The notes: a model not told the origin generated them from the sequence alone. A DNA stretch of 29,066 bases from Bodo saltans (GCA_001460835.1 CYKH01000335.1:1-29066); one strand, 5' to 3'; counted from the first letter of the stretch, positions 1 to 9,700 are shown. Program-made: numbers and translations.

Positions 1-21
1 CGTTTCTGTACTTTATTGCAG
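1..21 (+). promoter_or_regulatory. Candidate spliced-leader acceptor of the PP4-like pseudogene
   Basis: A pyrimidine-rich run ends in AG at 20-21, 16 nt before the ATG at 38. This is the usual distance and composition for a kinetoplastid trans-splice acceptor. It suggests the broken gene downstream may still give a capped transcript. The assignment rests on composition only. Confidence 0.45.
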
Positions 22-37
22 CCTAAAAAAAGTAAGG

Positions 38-961
38 ATGCCATCAGACCTTGACCGTCAACTCGCGCTTGCCCGTGACGGAAAACTGATCACGGAGCAT
101 GAGGTGATGCTGCTGTGCCAAAGGTGTCAGGATATCTTTGTGGAGGAGGGCAACGTAGAAACGGTTTACGCCCCTGTCACACTGTGCGGCGATATCCACG
201 GTCAATTCTTTGACTTAATGGAGCTGTTTTTAAACGGTGGGGATGCACCGAGCACGCAGTACGTCTTCATGGGCGACTACGTGGACAGAGGATACCACAG
301 TGTCGAAACACTTATTCTGAACGACGACGAATTCCGCGCGATGGGCCTAGCATAATGCGACGACGCGCCGTTGGTGCTCAGGGCGGTCTAATGTGTCCAC
401 ATGCCGAAGATGCTACTTACAATAGCCTTTATACCTTGGAGGTTGCACACCGCTACGACGTGCCTCAACAAGCTAAAATACGGGGAGAGGCGTCAGCACC
501 TCCCTCTACAGAAGACGCACGTGCCACCGGACTCAGGCGTCTAGTTGTCCCTTGAGGAGATTAGCTTGTTAGACAGAAAACAGGAAGTCCCCCATGAGGG
601 CGCAATGAGCGACTTGTTGTGGTCAGATCCGGAAGACGTAGAGGGCTGGGGTGTGTCCCCACGTGGCGCTGGGTACATCTTTGGCGCTGACGTTGCAAAA
701 GCCTTCAACCATAAAAAAGGACTCACCATGATTGCACGTGCGCATCAACTCGTCCTCGAGGGCTACAAAGCGATGTTCGACAACAATTGTGCGACGGTAT
801 GGTCCGCACCGAATTACTGCTACCGCTGCGGCAATGTTGCATCGATCCTTCAAATCGGAGAGAATACTAGAACGGACCGAAATGTCATCACCTTCGGTGC
901 TGCTCCAGCAGAAAAACGAGGCCACCTTGCAAAGCATCCTCCACCGGAGTACTTCCTGTAA
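38..961 (+). pseudogene. PP4-like serine/threonine phosphatase catalytic subunit, degenerate
   Basis: The family consists of PPP-type protein phosphatases (PP2A/PP4/PP6) that remove phosphate from Ser/Thr using two metal ions. Two well-preserved blocks lie in the same frame. The first (38 to about 322) has the metal-binding motifs GDIHGQ and GDYVDRG. The second (545-961) has [27 protein letters not shown] and [11 protein letters not shown], and ends PEYFL, the usual Leu tail. WSDPED-x3-GWG and DRKQEVPH favour PP4 over PP2A or PP6. The stretch between them is decayed: TAA at 353-355 and TAG at 542-544 stop the frame, and the GNHE motif and HGGLSP loop are unrecognisable. Shadows of the lost part remain near 439-500, where YD (454-459) is followed, two bases short of the GAG codon, by codons for CLNKLKYGE. 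Without GNHE the product could not be an active enzyme. A local sequencing error cannot explain so many changes, but a misassembled middle could. Confidence 0.8.
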
Positions 962-1414
962 ACAACGGAAGTAGGGGACGAAACAATGCTGCTTCATGTT
1001 GGCAGCTGCATATCATACAGAGATTTTGTTCTCATTCAATAGAAAACCACTGTTTCTTGCGGTTGCACGTTTTGGCATCGCGCACATTAAAAAAGACACA
1101 AAAAAACACCGTCCACAAAACAAACCCGAAACCAAAAATAACAGGTCGGAGAAGGAGAGAGAGAGAGAGAGCAGCGAGGGTGATTTAAGGGGAGATGTGA
1201 AGAGAGAGAGAATGTTGGCAAAATGATCGAATGAGAGGCTTTTTTGTTGCATTTATTGTGTCGTCTATTTCCCCCCTGTTTTGATCATTTTACGATTGCG
1301 AGAGACATATCCTGCCCAATCTTCCGAAATGGTCAAGTCAATTAGTTTTCTCGTTCATTACTAATTTTTTTTTCTCTCGCCTTTCGGTAGCAGTGGTGTA
1401 AAGAGAGGCACAAA
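962..1414 (+). other. Intergenic region with a GA microsatellite and the acceptor for gamma-COP
   Basis: No gene is supported here. It holds A-rich sequence around 1088-1140, a purine microsatellite of GA repeats at about 1155-1171, and T-rich sequence from 1240. The right end (about 1363-1390) is a pyrimidine tract followed by AG and serves the next gene. Short reading frames on both strands have biased composition and no recognisable domain. Confidence 0.6.
1363..1390 (+). promoter_or_regulatory. Candidate spliced-leader acceptor of gamma-COP
   Basis: A tract of T and C residues is followed by AG at 1389-1390, with a second AG at 1392-1393. The ATG at 1415 lies about 25 nt downstream with no ATG in between, which supports that start. 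Confidence 0.55.
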
Positions 1415-4025
1415 ATGTCCAACCCCAACCACGGTTACGACGAGGAAGATGAGGAGGATCTCATGCCCTTCGAGGGTATTGATAAGGCGGCCGTGCTTCA
1501 GCAATGCCGCGACTTTAGCGCGGTCAATATTAATGTTGAGGCCTGCATTGAGCACATGACTAAGATTCTGTATCTGCTCTCCACCGGCACCACCTTCACC
1601 CCCATCGAGGCCACAGATATCTTCTTTGGCTCCACGAAATTGTTCCAGACCGACGACCAGAAGCTTCGCCGCCTCTTGTTTGTATTTTTGAAGGAGCTTA
1701 GCGGTATTGCAGAGCAAGTGTTTATTGCGTCGTCGTCGCTGGTGAAGGACATTAGTTCCAACAACGATGTCAATCGATGCAACGCTATTCGCACCCTCCG
1801 CAAGGTGACCGACGTGACAATGATTGGTCCGATGGAGCGCTACCTGAAGCAGGCCGTTGTAGACAAACAGAACAGCGTTGTCAGTGCGGCTATCGTGACT
1901 GGTATTCATTTGGCGTACGCCCAGCCTGAGATGGTGAAGCGATGGGGTACCGAAGTCAACGAGGCGCTCAAGAATCGTGGTAGCAAGGTTCAGTACCACG
2001 CCCTGGCACTTCTTCACAAGCTCCGTAAAAATGATCGCGTCTCTGTTCTCAAGCTTGTCCAACAGGCTCAGACTGGCCCCATGGACTGGCCCCATCCGCA
2101 GCGCACTGGCACTTTGCCTTCTCATCAAGATGTGCACGGAGTTGATGCAAGAAGACTTTGGCCAATCGTTGGACTTGTACAAGTTCGTCACCAACATGAC
2201 GCACCACTCCAGCGACAGTGTCGTCTTCGAGGCTGCAAAGGCTATTTGCTCGCTGAAGAACATCACTGCGAAAGAAGTCTCTCCTGCTGTTCTTGTGATC
2301 GGCTTGTACTTGACATCACACAAGCCCGTGCTCCGCTTTGCAGCGATCCGACTCCTCAACCGCGTGGCTACCGTACACCCCTCCGCGGTTGCAACGCTGA
2401 ACGCTGATATCGAGTCACTTGTGTCCGACCCCAACCGTAATGTTGCGACCCTGGCCATCACCACTCTCCTCAAGACTGGTACCGAGTTCAGCATTGACAG
2501 ACTGGTGAAGCAGCTGACGGGCAACCTTGGCGACCTTAGCGACGAGTTCAAGATTGTGATTGTCGACTCCATGCGTGTGCTGAATGCAAAGTTCCCTGCC
2601 AAGTACTCAATCCTTGTCGAATTCCTTTCTAGCGCACTGACCCCGTCTGAAGGCGGCGGTGAGTTCAAGAAAGCCGTTGTGGAGACCATGGTGGCGATCT
2701 CGCAGAGCAACCCTGCCGCGAAGGAGGCCGTGTTGGTCCGCCTCGCCGAGTTTATCGAAGATTGCGAGTACCCCTTCCTGATCAAGCAAGTCCTTACCCT
2801 TATCGGCGAGGAGGGCCCCACCACTAGCAACCCTAAGAGGTTTGTTCGTTACATTTACAACCACGTTCAGCTTGAGTCCCCAGTAGTTCGCGCCGTTGCG
2901 GTGTCGACCCTCGCAAAATTTGCAGCCCAAGTTCCCGCACTTCGCACATCCATCGCGACTTTATTCCAGCGCACCATGAACGACCCAGATGATGAGGTTC
3001 GCGATCGTGCGGTGTTCTTTTACAAGCTCTTTACGCTCGGCGACGAGATTGCCATTCGCACGTTAGTCACCGAAGTGTCATCAGCAGTCATTCGCTCTCG
3101 TGGTGCTGCCCCGAAGCGTGCTGCCGCAATGTCGGGTGCTGAGGACACTGAGGCAGCTGTGGCTGCAGTAGCGGCGGCGACAGGTGCCGCTGCAAGCCCA
3201 AGCACAGGTAGCGCATCCTCTTCCGATCTTAGCATCGCTGTCCTTGCTGGCCGTGACAAACTTCGTCGCATCGCTCAGTTTAAGGAATTCGGAGAGCCCT
3301 CACGCACCCTCGACCCCCTTCCCCTGACCGAGGCTGACAACGAGTACGTTGTCTCGGTGCTGAAGCATCAGTTCGCCGAGCACGTTGTGTTCCAATTTAA
3401 GGTGACCAACACCATGGATAACATCAGCCTTGAGAACATCAACATCGACGCCGACCTTAGTGAGCTGGAGGTAGAGCCCCTCTTCGCCGTGCCCATTTCC
3501 CGAGTGGAGCCAGGATCGACTGAGTACGGATACATCGCCGCACGTTACGAGGCTGGTCAGTTCCCCAGCGGTGCGGTGAAGTGTGCATTCCGGTTCCGCA
3601 TGAAGGAGGGCGATGACGAGCCCTCTGAGGAGGAGGAGTACCCAATCGAGGAGTTCGCTGTCAATGTGTCGGATTTCATCTTACCACTCGACCTTGGCAA
3701 CGGTTTTGAGTCTCAGTGGACCGCCTTCCGCGAAGAGGAGACAATGGACACTTATGCTCTTACGTCGATGCGCAACTTGACGGTTGCGGCGCAGGAGCTC
3801 ATTGACTTCTACGGCATGTGGGTCGAGGGAGGCAAGGTGGAGAAGATCACGACCAAATCACACGTTGTGAACATGTGCGGCGTTCTCCCTGATGCAAAGA
3901 AGACTGTCATCTTGATCAGCGGGAAGGTATTTGTCGCGGCGGATAACAGTGTTGCTCTGCAGCTGGCGATTCGTGGTGGAAATGCTGAGGTGCGTGCATT
4001 CCTTTCGGCTGCCCTGGTGTCGTAG
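1415..4025 (+). CDS. Coatomer gamma subunit (gamma-COP), frame broken by a 13-nt tandem duplication
   Basis: Gamma-COP is a large subunit of the COPI coat that buds retrograde vesicles from the Golgi. The first part (1415 to about 2082) matches the start of the family: an acidic N-terminus, then adaptin-type alpha-solenoid repeats including LRKVTD and YHALALLHKLRKNDR. The second part continues one frame over from about 2096 with LLIKMCTELM and runs to the stop at 4023-4025. It covers the rest of the solenoid (to about residue 555), an Ala/Ser-rich linker (about 558-605), and the gamma-COP appendage (about 630-865, including FKVTNTMDN). The break lies exactly at two direct copies of a 12-mer (2071-2082 and 2084-2095). 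Removing 13 nt gives one 865-residue protein, close to the usual length of about 870. The gene is normally essential, so an assembly error or a non-functional allele is more likely than true loss. Read as given, the first frame ends at 2407. Confidence 0.93.
2071..2095 (+). repeat. 13-nt tandem duplication that breaks gamma-COP
   Basis: The 12-mer gactggccccat occurs at 2071-2082 and again at 2084-2095, separated by one G. The period of 13 shifts the frame. With only one copy, the upstream residues QTGP run directly into IRSALALC in the downstream frame. Confidence 0.9.
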
Positions 4026-4254
4026 AGGCTGCGCGAATGCACGAAAGAGAACTCAAAAAACGCCCAAACCCCAAACAAACAACAAAACCCTGAAGCAAAC
4101 ACAACACAAAAATGAGACAATGACATGGTGAGAGATTAGGAATTTCAAGAGCGACATGCGAAAAAAAAAAGAATTTATCTGTGCTTGTGCTTAGACCACA
4201 AAGTGCCCTCTACAACATCGTAATTTACGAAAATCATAATAACTTGCGATATTA

Positions 4255-4294
4255 TTATTCTCCCACTTCACTTTGAATTCATTCAATTTTTTAG
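4255..4294 (+). promoter_or_regulatory. Candidate spliced-leader acceptor of the Ser/Pro-rich gene
   Basis: A T/C-rich stretch ends in TTTTTTAG (AG at 4293-4294). The ATG at 4302 is only 7 nt downstream, a short but acceptable leader. Confidence 0.45.
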
Positions 4295-4301
4295 AGAAGA
4301 A

Positions 4302-5108
4302 ATGTCGTCGCCATCTTGGCCAACGAACTCACCACCACTCACAGCTCCGACATCGCCAACGCAGTGTTCCTCTTCGTCATATGTCTATGTCACGCCTTCA
4401 GCAAAGCAACAACATCGGTCGTTTGGGGAGAACGTGACAAACCGACAACAGCAAGGCGTGACGACACCCTTTGCGAGTCGTCCATCAACACCCTTGCCAT
4501 CGTCACAAATGAAGCCTGTTATGGTTGGTGGCACTCCTGGCGCAGCAGCAGCTCATCAGCGACTCCCGCCTCGTTCACCCCTGCCGCCATCATCGTGTAC
4601 AGATCAACGCAACGAGGACTATGTCAACAGATCATCGCTAAGCAGAGGTACATCTACAACCCGCAGCACCCCGCAGAAACGTTCAAGGTCACCTGCCAAC
4701 GACGACACAAAGGAAGGAAACGCGGCAGTGTCAGCAGAAACAACGGGAGCCGACGACCCTCAGCACTTGCTATTGGACTCCCCCGAGTTCTGCCATCGGA
4801 TGGAAGATCCTGTTATTGAACACTCCCCTGACGCCATGCCATCGTCCATTCAGCGCGCTGAGGTGGCGATGAAGGATGCTCGTGGCATGCTTCTCTCTGC
4901 AGCGAGAGATGCTTGCGTTGAGTCAGAATTGCGCGCAGAGATAGCAGCCGATGCTGCTAGCGCCTTACGATCGGCGGTTGAGGCGTGGGGCTGTGCAGAT
5001 GATCTGCTGATCAACGAAGAGGAGATGCAACTGTTTGTTGAGAGAATGAAAAGCTTGCCGTTGGATAGCAGCGGTGCTGTTGGGAATTCTGTTATTTCAC
5101 ACGCATAG
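4302..5108 (+). CDS. Ser/Pro-rich protein of unknown function
   Basis: I do not recognise a family for this 268-residue protein. Residues 1-140 are low complexity, rich in Ser, Pro, Thr and Gln, with basic patches (QKRSRSP near 125-131) that look disordered. The C-terminal third (about 180-255) is different: Ala-rich and predicted helical by eye, with regularly spaced charged residues (RAEVAMKDARGMLL, SELRAEIAADAASALRSAV), which could form a short coiled coil. It is supported as a gene by its place between two conserved genes, its acceptor site just upstream, and a frame open from ATG 4302 to the stop. A competing frame (4316-4819) is shorter and lacks the helical part. Confidence 0.65.
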   Translation: MSSPSWPTNSPPLTAPTSPTQCSSSSYVYVTPSAKQQHRSFGENVTNRQQQGVTTPFASRPSTPLPSSQMKPVMVGGTPGAAAAHQRLPPRSPLPPSSCTDQRNEDYVNRSSLSRGTSTTRSTPQKRSRSPANDDTKEGNAAVSAETTGADDPQHLLLDSPEFCHRMEDPVIEHSPDAMPSSIQRAEVAMKDARGMLLSAARDACVESELRAEIAADAASALRSAVEAWGCADDLLINEEEMQLFVERMKSLPLDSSGAVGNSVISHA

Positions 5109-5213
5109 AGAGTCACACCTTTTCGTTTTTCTTGTCATTTTTTTGCGTCACACTCTTTTCTCGACCTGAAGGTAATAAATTCGCGTAGGAGCTTTTCTCC
5201 AATCACTCCCAAG

Positions 5214-5233
5214 TTTTTTTTCTATTAACAAAG
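5214..5233 (+). promoter_or_regulatory. Candidate spliced-leader acceptor of the LC8 gene
   Basis: An eight-T run and pyrimidines lead to AG at 5232-5233. The leader to ATG 5291 is about 57 nt, purine-rich and free of ATG. Confidence 0.45.
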
Positions 5234-5290
5234 AAAGAAAAGAGAAAAGAGAAGAACAAGCGTAGTTAGGCACCCTCCCCGAAGAAGAAA

Positions 5291-5563
5291 ATGACCCAAA
5301 ATGCGCAAGCGACAGTTAAGATCGTAGAAATGCCCAAGGATATGGAAAACTTTGCCATCATCTGCGCGCAAGAGGGCATGGAGAAGTACAACACTGAGAA
5401 AGATATCGCCTCGCACATCAAGAAGGAGTTCGACAGGAAGTACAACCCAACGTGGCACTGCTTCGTCGGTAGAAACTTTGGATCGTTCGTGACGCATGAA
5501 ACGAACCATTACATTTATTTCTACCTTGGGCAGATTGGTGTCATGATCTTTAAGTCTGGATAG
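5291..5563 (+). CDS. Dynein light chain LC8
   Basis: LC8 is a small dimeric hub protein that binds short linear motifs and is a light chain of axonemal and cytoplasmic dynein. In flagellate protists it works in the axoneme and in intraflagellar transport. The 90-residue length fits the family. The whole protein is recognisable: [19 protein letters not shown], then [15 protein letters not shown], then [14 protein letters not shown] and the FKSG end. These cover both helices and the strand-exchange sheet that makes the ligand groove. Nothing is missing. The start is fixed by family length and by the absence of an earlier in-frame ATG in the leader. Confidence 0.97.
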   Translation: MTQNAQATVKIVEMPKDMENFAIICAQEGMEKYNTEKDIASHIKKEFDRKYNPTWHCFVGRNFGSFVTHETNHYIYFYLGQIGVMIFKSG

Positions 5564-6013
5564 ACACAGACAAGACACACAACCTCTTAATTCGAGGGTG
5601 TTGTCGTATCGATGAAGAAAATTCGATTCGCACCAAAGTCTTCTTTTGCCCTTTCCCCGTTTTGACACGAGGGAGCTTTTGAAAACTGAATTTTTTGTCG
5701 ATGATGATGCTGCACAATGTAGAATGTACGTAAGCTACTGAGAAGTAGGGAGGTAGGCGCAGAGAAGGGGGAAATGAGGAGGAGGAGCTACTGTTGTAGA
5801 GAGAAGCTCCTTAGAGTGAGATGAGAATTGGTCATGTGTATTCGTTTTTCCACCACACCAAACAAAACCACTGAAAACAGTGTAGGTGCTTTAAAAACTA
5901 TGCGGAGGTCAATCATCCATTGTGCACTTCTTTTTGTTGATTCTTTCAACAACACCAAGCGGAGGTTTGATAGAGAGGATCACAACACACACAACCAAAA
6001 CACACACAACAAA
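5564..6013 (+). other. Intergenic region and leader of the TPR-like gene
   Basis: No separate gene is supported. It contains a purine-rich block (about 5740-5825) and then a T/C-rich stretch with a candidate acceptor AG at 5958-5959. The frame of the next gene is open back to an ATG at 5828, but that ATG lies upstream of the acceptor, so the extra 62 residues are probably not translated. Confidence 0.55.
5928..5959 (+). promoter_or_regulatory. Candidate spliced-leader acceptor of the TPR-like gene
   Basis: A CTTCTTTTTGTTGATTCTTT tract is followed by CAACACCAAG, with AG at 5958-5959. The leader after it is rich in ACA/CAA and has no ATG until 6014, which decides the start of the gene. Confidence 0.5.
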
Positions 6014-7600
6014 ATGGATGAAAAACCAGACGCCATCGAGGCACGCGCAGTGATGGCAGAGAGCAACGGAGAGTACGCCAAAGCGCTCGCAATTCGAGAG
6101 CGTTTGCTGTTAGCTCTCCAAAAGTTACATGGAGATCCTTGCGACGCTTCTGACGACCAAAAGATCAAAATTTGTGAGCTGATTTGCCTCCTCGCCACTC
6201 AAGAACAGCAAAGCAACATGAATTCTCTGGTGCAAGGCTCGATGGAGCGCCACAGGAAAGAAGCATCCTCGATCAGGGAGTATGGAGAGCCTTCTTTACT
6301 GTCGAACCACCCAAATCGTCTCGCGCAACTGGAACGAAACTCTCTACAGAGTGTCCACCAAACATCTTCCTTCCTGCAAAGCCGAGCTGCGATGAAGAGT
6401 GATGGCGTGGTCACCAAACGCTTGAGTCTGCAAGGTCTATTGGCGTTTGGGGAGAGGTTGATCTCTAAGGAGAACACCCTACCGACATCCCAGCGTAAAC
6501 CTGCACTCCGACAGGCCAAAGCAAACTTACTCATGCTTCTCGTGACGGTGCTGTATCGTCAGAACAGACCGCGAGCTGCCCTCCCCCTTGCACAAGCCGC
6601 GCAGCTTGAGTTGTTGGAATTGGCGGCACCACCCGAGCGAGCATCCTTAGATGTCGCTACAGGTTACCTGACCCTGTCTAGTGTGCTCTCCGCCTCCAAC
6701 AAACACAAAGAGGCGTTAAAGTGCGCATTTCGTGCGTTAGAGGCGTCCCTAGTGCTGGAGGAGCGGTTTGCCAACAATGACTCAACGCTGAGTCGCGCAA
6801 GCCATCCCATGACAGAGAGTGTCAGCGCCAAGAGCCCGTCTTCAGCAGGAACGAGCGGCCGTATTTCTGCGCAGGGTGCCAGCCTTCGTGGAGGCTATCC
6901 TGACCTTGTGCCCGATGGGGCAACTGAAAATGCCGCCGATGACCTTGCTGCAAGCCGAGTCGAACCAGGCTCCTATTTAGGGTCGCTGTTGGCTGCGTGC
7001 TATCATAACATCGGCACCGAGCAAGAACACTTATCGCTCCTCGAACTTGCATTGCGAACGTACGGTCTCGGGTTTCGGATGGCAAAGAAAACGCACGGTG
7101 ACGCACATCCCCTCGTCGAAAGAATGTACAGCAACTACTGTTCCGTGTTTCAGTCTGTGAATTACAAACACTTTTACCCCGACGGACACCGCCCAGGAGA
7201 GACATCCACCGCGCTTGAAAACGCAGATCGCGCCGTTCGTCAACTCAACTTCTCCTTTCTTAGCAGCCACAGACATGAGCTTGCTTGCCAGAAAGAAACT
7301 CGTCAACAAAACGCAATTTTGTCCTCGATCGAAGACCCAGTTCTCGACACGTCACCCTCCCATTCCCAGCACATCTTAGTGGGCAAGATTCGATCGTCCA
7401 GTGCAAACGTCTCGTCATCCGTGTCGCACTTGCGCAGCACCAACGGAGGGGGTGCTGGTGGTGCCACCGGAGGAGGAGCAGGATTGTACAATAATAACAA
7501 CCATACGTCGTCTCTCAAGGTATCGTCATCAGGAGGCCACTCTAGGGGAAATTCTATCTCATCGGTGTCCTCTATTCATCAACAACATCGCCACCTGTAG
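6014..7600 (+). CDS. TPR-like helical repeat protein
   Basis: This 528-residue protein appears to be built from tetratricopeptide-like helix pairs, a fold that binds other proteins. Three areas carry the pattern: residues 6-40 (EARAVMAESNGEYAKALAIR), about 160-250 (LPLAQAAQLELLELA, TGYLTLSSVLSASNKHKEAL) and about 320-380 (ACYHNIGTEQEHLSLLELAL, then KKTHGDAHPLV). The linker at about 255-315 is Ser/Gly-rich. The tail (about 440-528) is low complexity, with Gly-rich, Asn-rich and Ser/His runs. No catalytic motif is visible. The KTHGDAHP piece resembles the loop between TPRs in kinesin-light-chain-like repeats. The partner and role cannot be read from the sequence. Confidence 0.8.
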   Translation: MDEKPDAIEARAVMAESNGEYAKALAIRERLLLALQKLHGDPCDASDDQKIKICELICLLATQEQQSNMNSLVQGSMERHRKEASSIREYGEPSLLSNHPNRLAQLERNSLQSVHQTSSFLQSRAAMKSDGVVTKRLSLQGLLAFGERLISKENTLPTSQRKPALRQAKANLLMLLVTVLYRQNRPRAALPLAQAAQLELLELAAPPERASLDVATGYLTLSSVLSASNKHKEALKCAFRALEASLVLEERFANNDSTLSRASHPMTESVSAKSPSSAGTSGRISAQGASLRGGYPDLVPDGATENAADDLAASRVEPGSYLGSLLAACYHNIGTEQEHLSLLELALRTYGLGFRMAKKTHGDAHPLVERMYSNYCSVFQSVNYKHFYPDGHRPGETSTALENADRAVRQLNFSFLSSHRHELACQKETRQQNAILSSIEDPVLDTSPSHSQHILVGKIRSSSANVSSSVSHLRSTNGGGAGGATGGGAGLYNNNNHTSSLKVSSSGGHSRGNSISSVSSIHQQHRHL

Positions 7601-7914
7601 AAGGCACGCTTTCCTCCTCCTGCGCCCACACACGACCATCCAGTATGGACACATTCTCTCTCTTTTTGTTGTTTAGGTCGTGTTGACTGTGCAGTAGAAG
7701 CATCACAATGCAGGTCAATCTCCTATCTCAAGTAGAAGAGATGCAACCCCCAGACATACAACGCTTTGATGCTTGATGATGCACTGCATTGAGCTGGGAC
7801 GCTGTAGATTATTTGTACGATAGTTACATGTCGTTGTGTATGATGTGAATGTGGATTCTGTTTTTTTTGACGTCACAATTTTTTTCATCTTTGTCGACTC
7901 AAAGTGCACATTCA
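7601..7914 (+). other. Intergenic region before MutY
   Basis: No gene is supported. It contains C/T-rich 3' flanking sequence (7605-7680) and, near its end, a strong pyrimidine tract with the MutY acceptor. Short reading frames here show no domain. Confidence 0.5.
7859..7904 (+). promoter_or_regulatory. Candidate spliced-leader acceptor of MutY
   Basis: Two T-runs and CATCTTTGTCGACTC lead to AG at 7903-7904. The ATG at 7915 is the first downstream, so the upstream in-frame ATG at 7849 would lie before the mRNA 5' end. Confidence 0.55.
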
Positions 7915-9495
7915 ATGGGTCGGGGTCTCGCTTCGACCAAGGCAAAGTTGCCGCCATCGTCAGCAATCACAACATCAGCCACGCACCATGCAACGCCGTT
8001 GTTGTACTTTTCCGATGCGCCGCTCGCCAATACTCTGTGCCGCTCAGTGGCCGCGTGGTTCCAAGTGAACCAACGACCCCTGCCGTGGAGGCCAGTAGTG
8101 AAGGCACCTGAGCAAATCAAGAAGTCGTCGTCGTCATCCGCACCATCACCAACAACACAAGAACCAACGTCGCAAGCTCCCACTGCAGCCGCACCTGCAC
8201 CTCGTGATGCATACGGCACGTGGGTATGCGAAGTGATGTCCCAACAGACGCGGATTCAGACGGTGGTGGAGTACTGGAAGCGTTGGATGGTGGCATTTCC
8301 CACGGTATCAGCCCTCGCTGCGGCCGATGCAGAGCGTGTGCGTTCCCTGTGGAGAGGCTTAGGGTTTTATCGAAGGGCAGCACTTCTGCACAAGGGAGCG
8401 CATTACATTGTCGAGCATCATGGAGGCGAGCTTCCTCGGTCAGCGACGGAGCTACGCGAGATTCCTGGCATTGGGCCCTACACTGCAGGCGCGATCTCAT
8501 CCATTTGTTTTCATGAAATGACCCCTGCCGTGGACGGGAATGTGGTTCGAGTGTTGTCACGGCTGTGCGGAGCTCGCGACTTTGACCCCAAGAATCCAAA
8601 ATCTATCAAGCTAGCGTGGGAGTGGGCAAACACATTATTCAAAGCTGCTGAGGCCGTGCCAAAAGGTTCCCGAAACAAATTGCAGCAAGTAGATGGCTAC
8701 CTACCAGGGGCTCTCACAGAGGGTCTCATTGAGATAGGGGGTACCGTGTGCAAGCCTAACGGCCAACCCGACTGCCACGCTTGCCCCATTTCCACGCACT
8801 GCAGAGCAAAGCAACTTCTGGAGTTAGGCGATATTGAATCCATCGATGGTATCATTCCTTGCAGAGGGGGCAAGCCCAAGGTGACCCTTCAGGAGTGTGT
8901 CAGCGTTGTGCACATGCTCAAGGATGCACCAAACCACTTGGCAGCACAGTATGTACTCGTGCAGAGGCCCCCTTCGGGTTTGCTTGCGAATCTGTATGAG
9001 TTCCCTAACATTCTTCTCCCACAAACTCCTCGTGACACCGACATGTCGGATGATTCAGAGGCCGATGAGGGCGGATCCCAAGATGAGTCGAAGCGTCCGT
9101 TTATCGCAAACATCATTGCGGCTTTGATGAAAGACATCAAAGACGTAGAGCCGCGCTACCTCGGCTCGTATGTTCATAAGTTTTCTCACATTCATCTCGC
9201 TGTCCATATTATCGTTGTGCGACACAAGACGGAGTCAGGTCTTCAACAAATAGCCAATGTGAAGAAGCCGCTTCTTCCGAAAAGCTGTCTGCATGGTGTT
9301 GATGGTGCGACGGTGAGCAGCGATAGCGCCGATAGAAGGGTGGTGTCTATTGAGACAATGAAGGAATTTGGCGTGGCAAAGACTGTGTCAAAGACCATCG
9401 AGGTGATCAAGAAGAAGATGGTAAATTCTGCAAATAGCGACGAAGCACGCAAGCCCAGCAGCAAAGGGCCGTCAAAACGATCTCGCTCCTCTTGA
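7915..9495 (+). CDS. mutY: A/G-specific adenine DNA glycosylase (MutY/MUTYH)
   Basis: This enzyme removes adenine mispaired with 8-oxoguanine and starts base-excision repair. The 526-residue protein has all main parts. RPLPWRP (54-60) is followed by a Ser/Pro/Ala-rich insertion (66-97). The catalytic Glu is E106 in VCEVMSQQTR. The helix-hairpin-helix is at about 183-193 (IPGIGPYTAGA), and the catalytic Asp is D207 in VDGNVVRVLSRL. Four cluster cysteines are C279, C287, C290 and C296. A NUDIX-like 8-oxoG recognition domain begins at about 328 (QYVLVQRPPSGLLANLYEFP). The first two cysteines are seven residues apart instead of the usual six, and the common MLQQT is MSQQT here. The basic tail (KKKMVNS to KRSRSS) could be a nuclear signal, while the N-terminus is also compatible with mitochondrial import. 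The start at 7915 follows the acceptor. Confidence 0.95.
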   Translation: MGRGLASTKAKLPPSSAITTSATHHATPLLYFSDAPLANTLCRSVAAWFQVNQRPLPWRPVVKAPEQIKKSSSSSAPSPTTQEPTSQAPTAAAPAPRDAYGTWVCEVMSQQTRIQTVVEYWKRWMVAFPTVSALAAADAERVRSLWRGLGFYRRAALLHKGAHYIVEHHGGELPRSATELREIPGIGPYTAGAISSICFHEMTPAVDGNVVRVLSRLCGARDFDPKNPKSIKLAWEWANTLFKAAEAVPKGSRNKLQQVDGYLPGALTEGLIEIGGTVCKPNGQPDCHACPISTHCRAKQLLELGDIESIDGIIPCRGGKPKVTLQECVSVVHMLKDAPNHLAAQYVLVQRPPSGLLANLYEFPNILLPQTPRDTDMSDDSEADEGGSQDESKRPFIANIIAALMKDIKDVEPRYLGSYVHKFSHIHLAVHIIVVRHKTESGLQQIANVKKPLLPKSCLHGVDGATVSSDSADRRVVSIETMKEFGVAKTVSKTIEVIKKKMVNSANSDEARKPSSKGPSKRSRSS

Positions 9496-9700
9496 ATTAT
9501 GGCTCATCTTTTCTTGCTGGATGAGCGTGTGTGTGTGTATCCGTGATAATTCATAGACGTACTGCATAGAGACCCCGCGAAATCCTGTTTTTGTTGCATT
9601 TTCAACACCGGGAATTTTGTGCAAGAGTGGATGCACGTTGATGAGAATATGTGGTGAGTGCGGTGCAATGATATTCTTCAATGAAAAACACAACGGCATA

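Noticed and set aside
320-545. Intron interrupting the PP4-like gene
   Set aside because: No GT...AG borders fit the ends of the conserved blocks, and remnants of coding sequence (YD, CLNKLKYG) lie inside. Cis-introns are also very rare in kinetoplastids.
1361-2830. 489-codon open frame on the minus strand
   Set aside because: It lies opposite gamma-COP, whose homology on the + strand is strong. The minus-strand product has no domain; it is a by-product of the codon bias.
4316-4819. Alternative 167-codon frame overlapping the Ser/Pro-rich gene
   Set aside because: It overlaps another frame that is longer, starts closer to the acceptor and holds a plausible helical domain.
5828-6013. 62-residue N-terminal extension of the TPR-like protein
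   Set aside because: The ATG at 5828 lies upstream of the candidate acceptor at 5958-5959, and the added residues are biased leader-like sequence.
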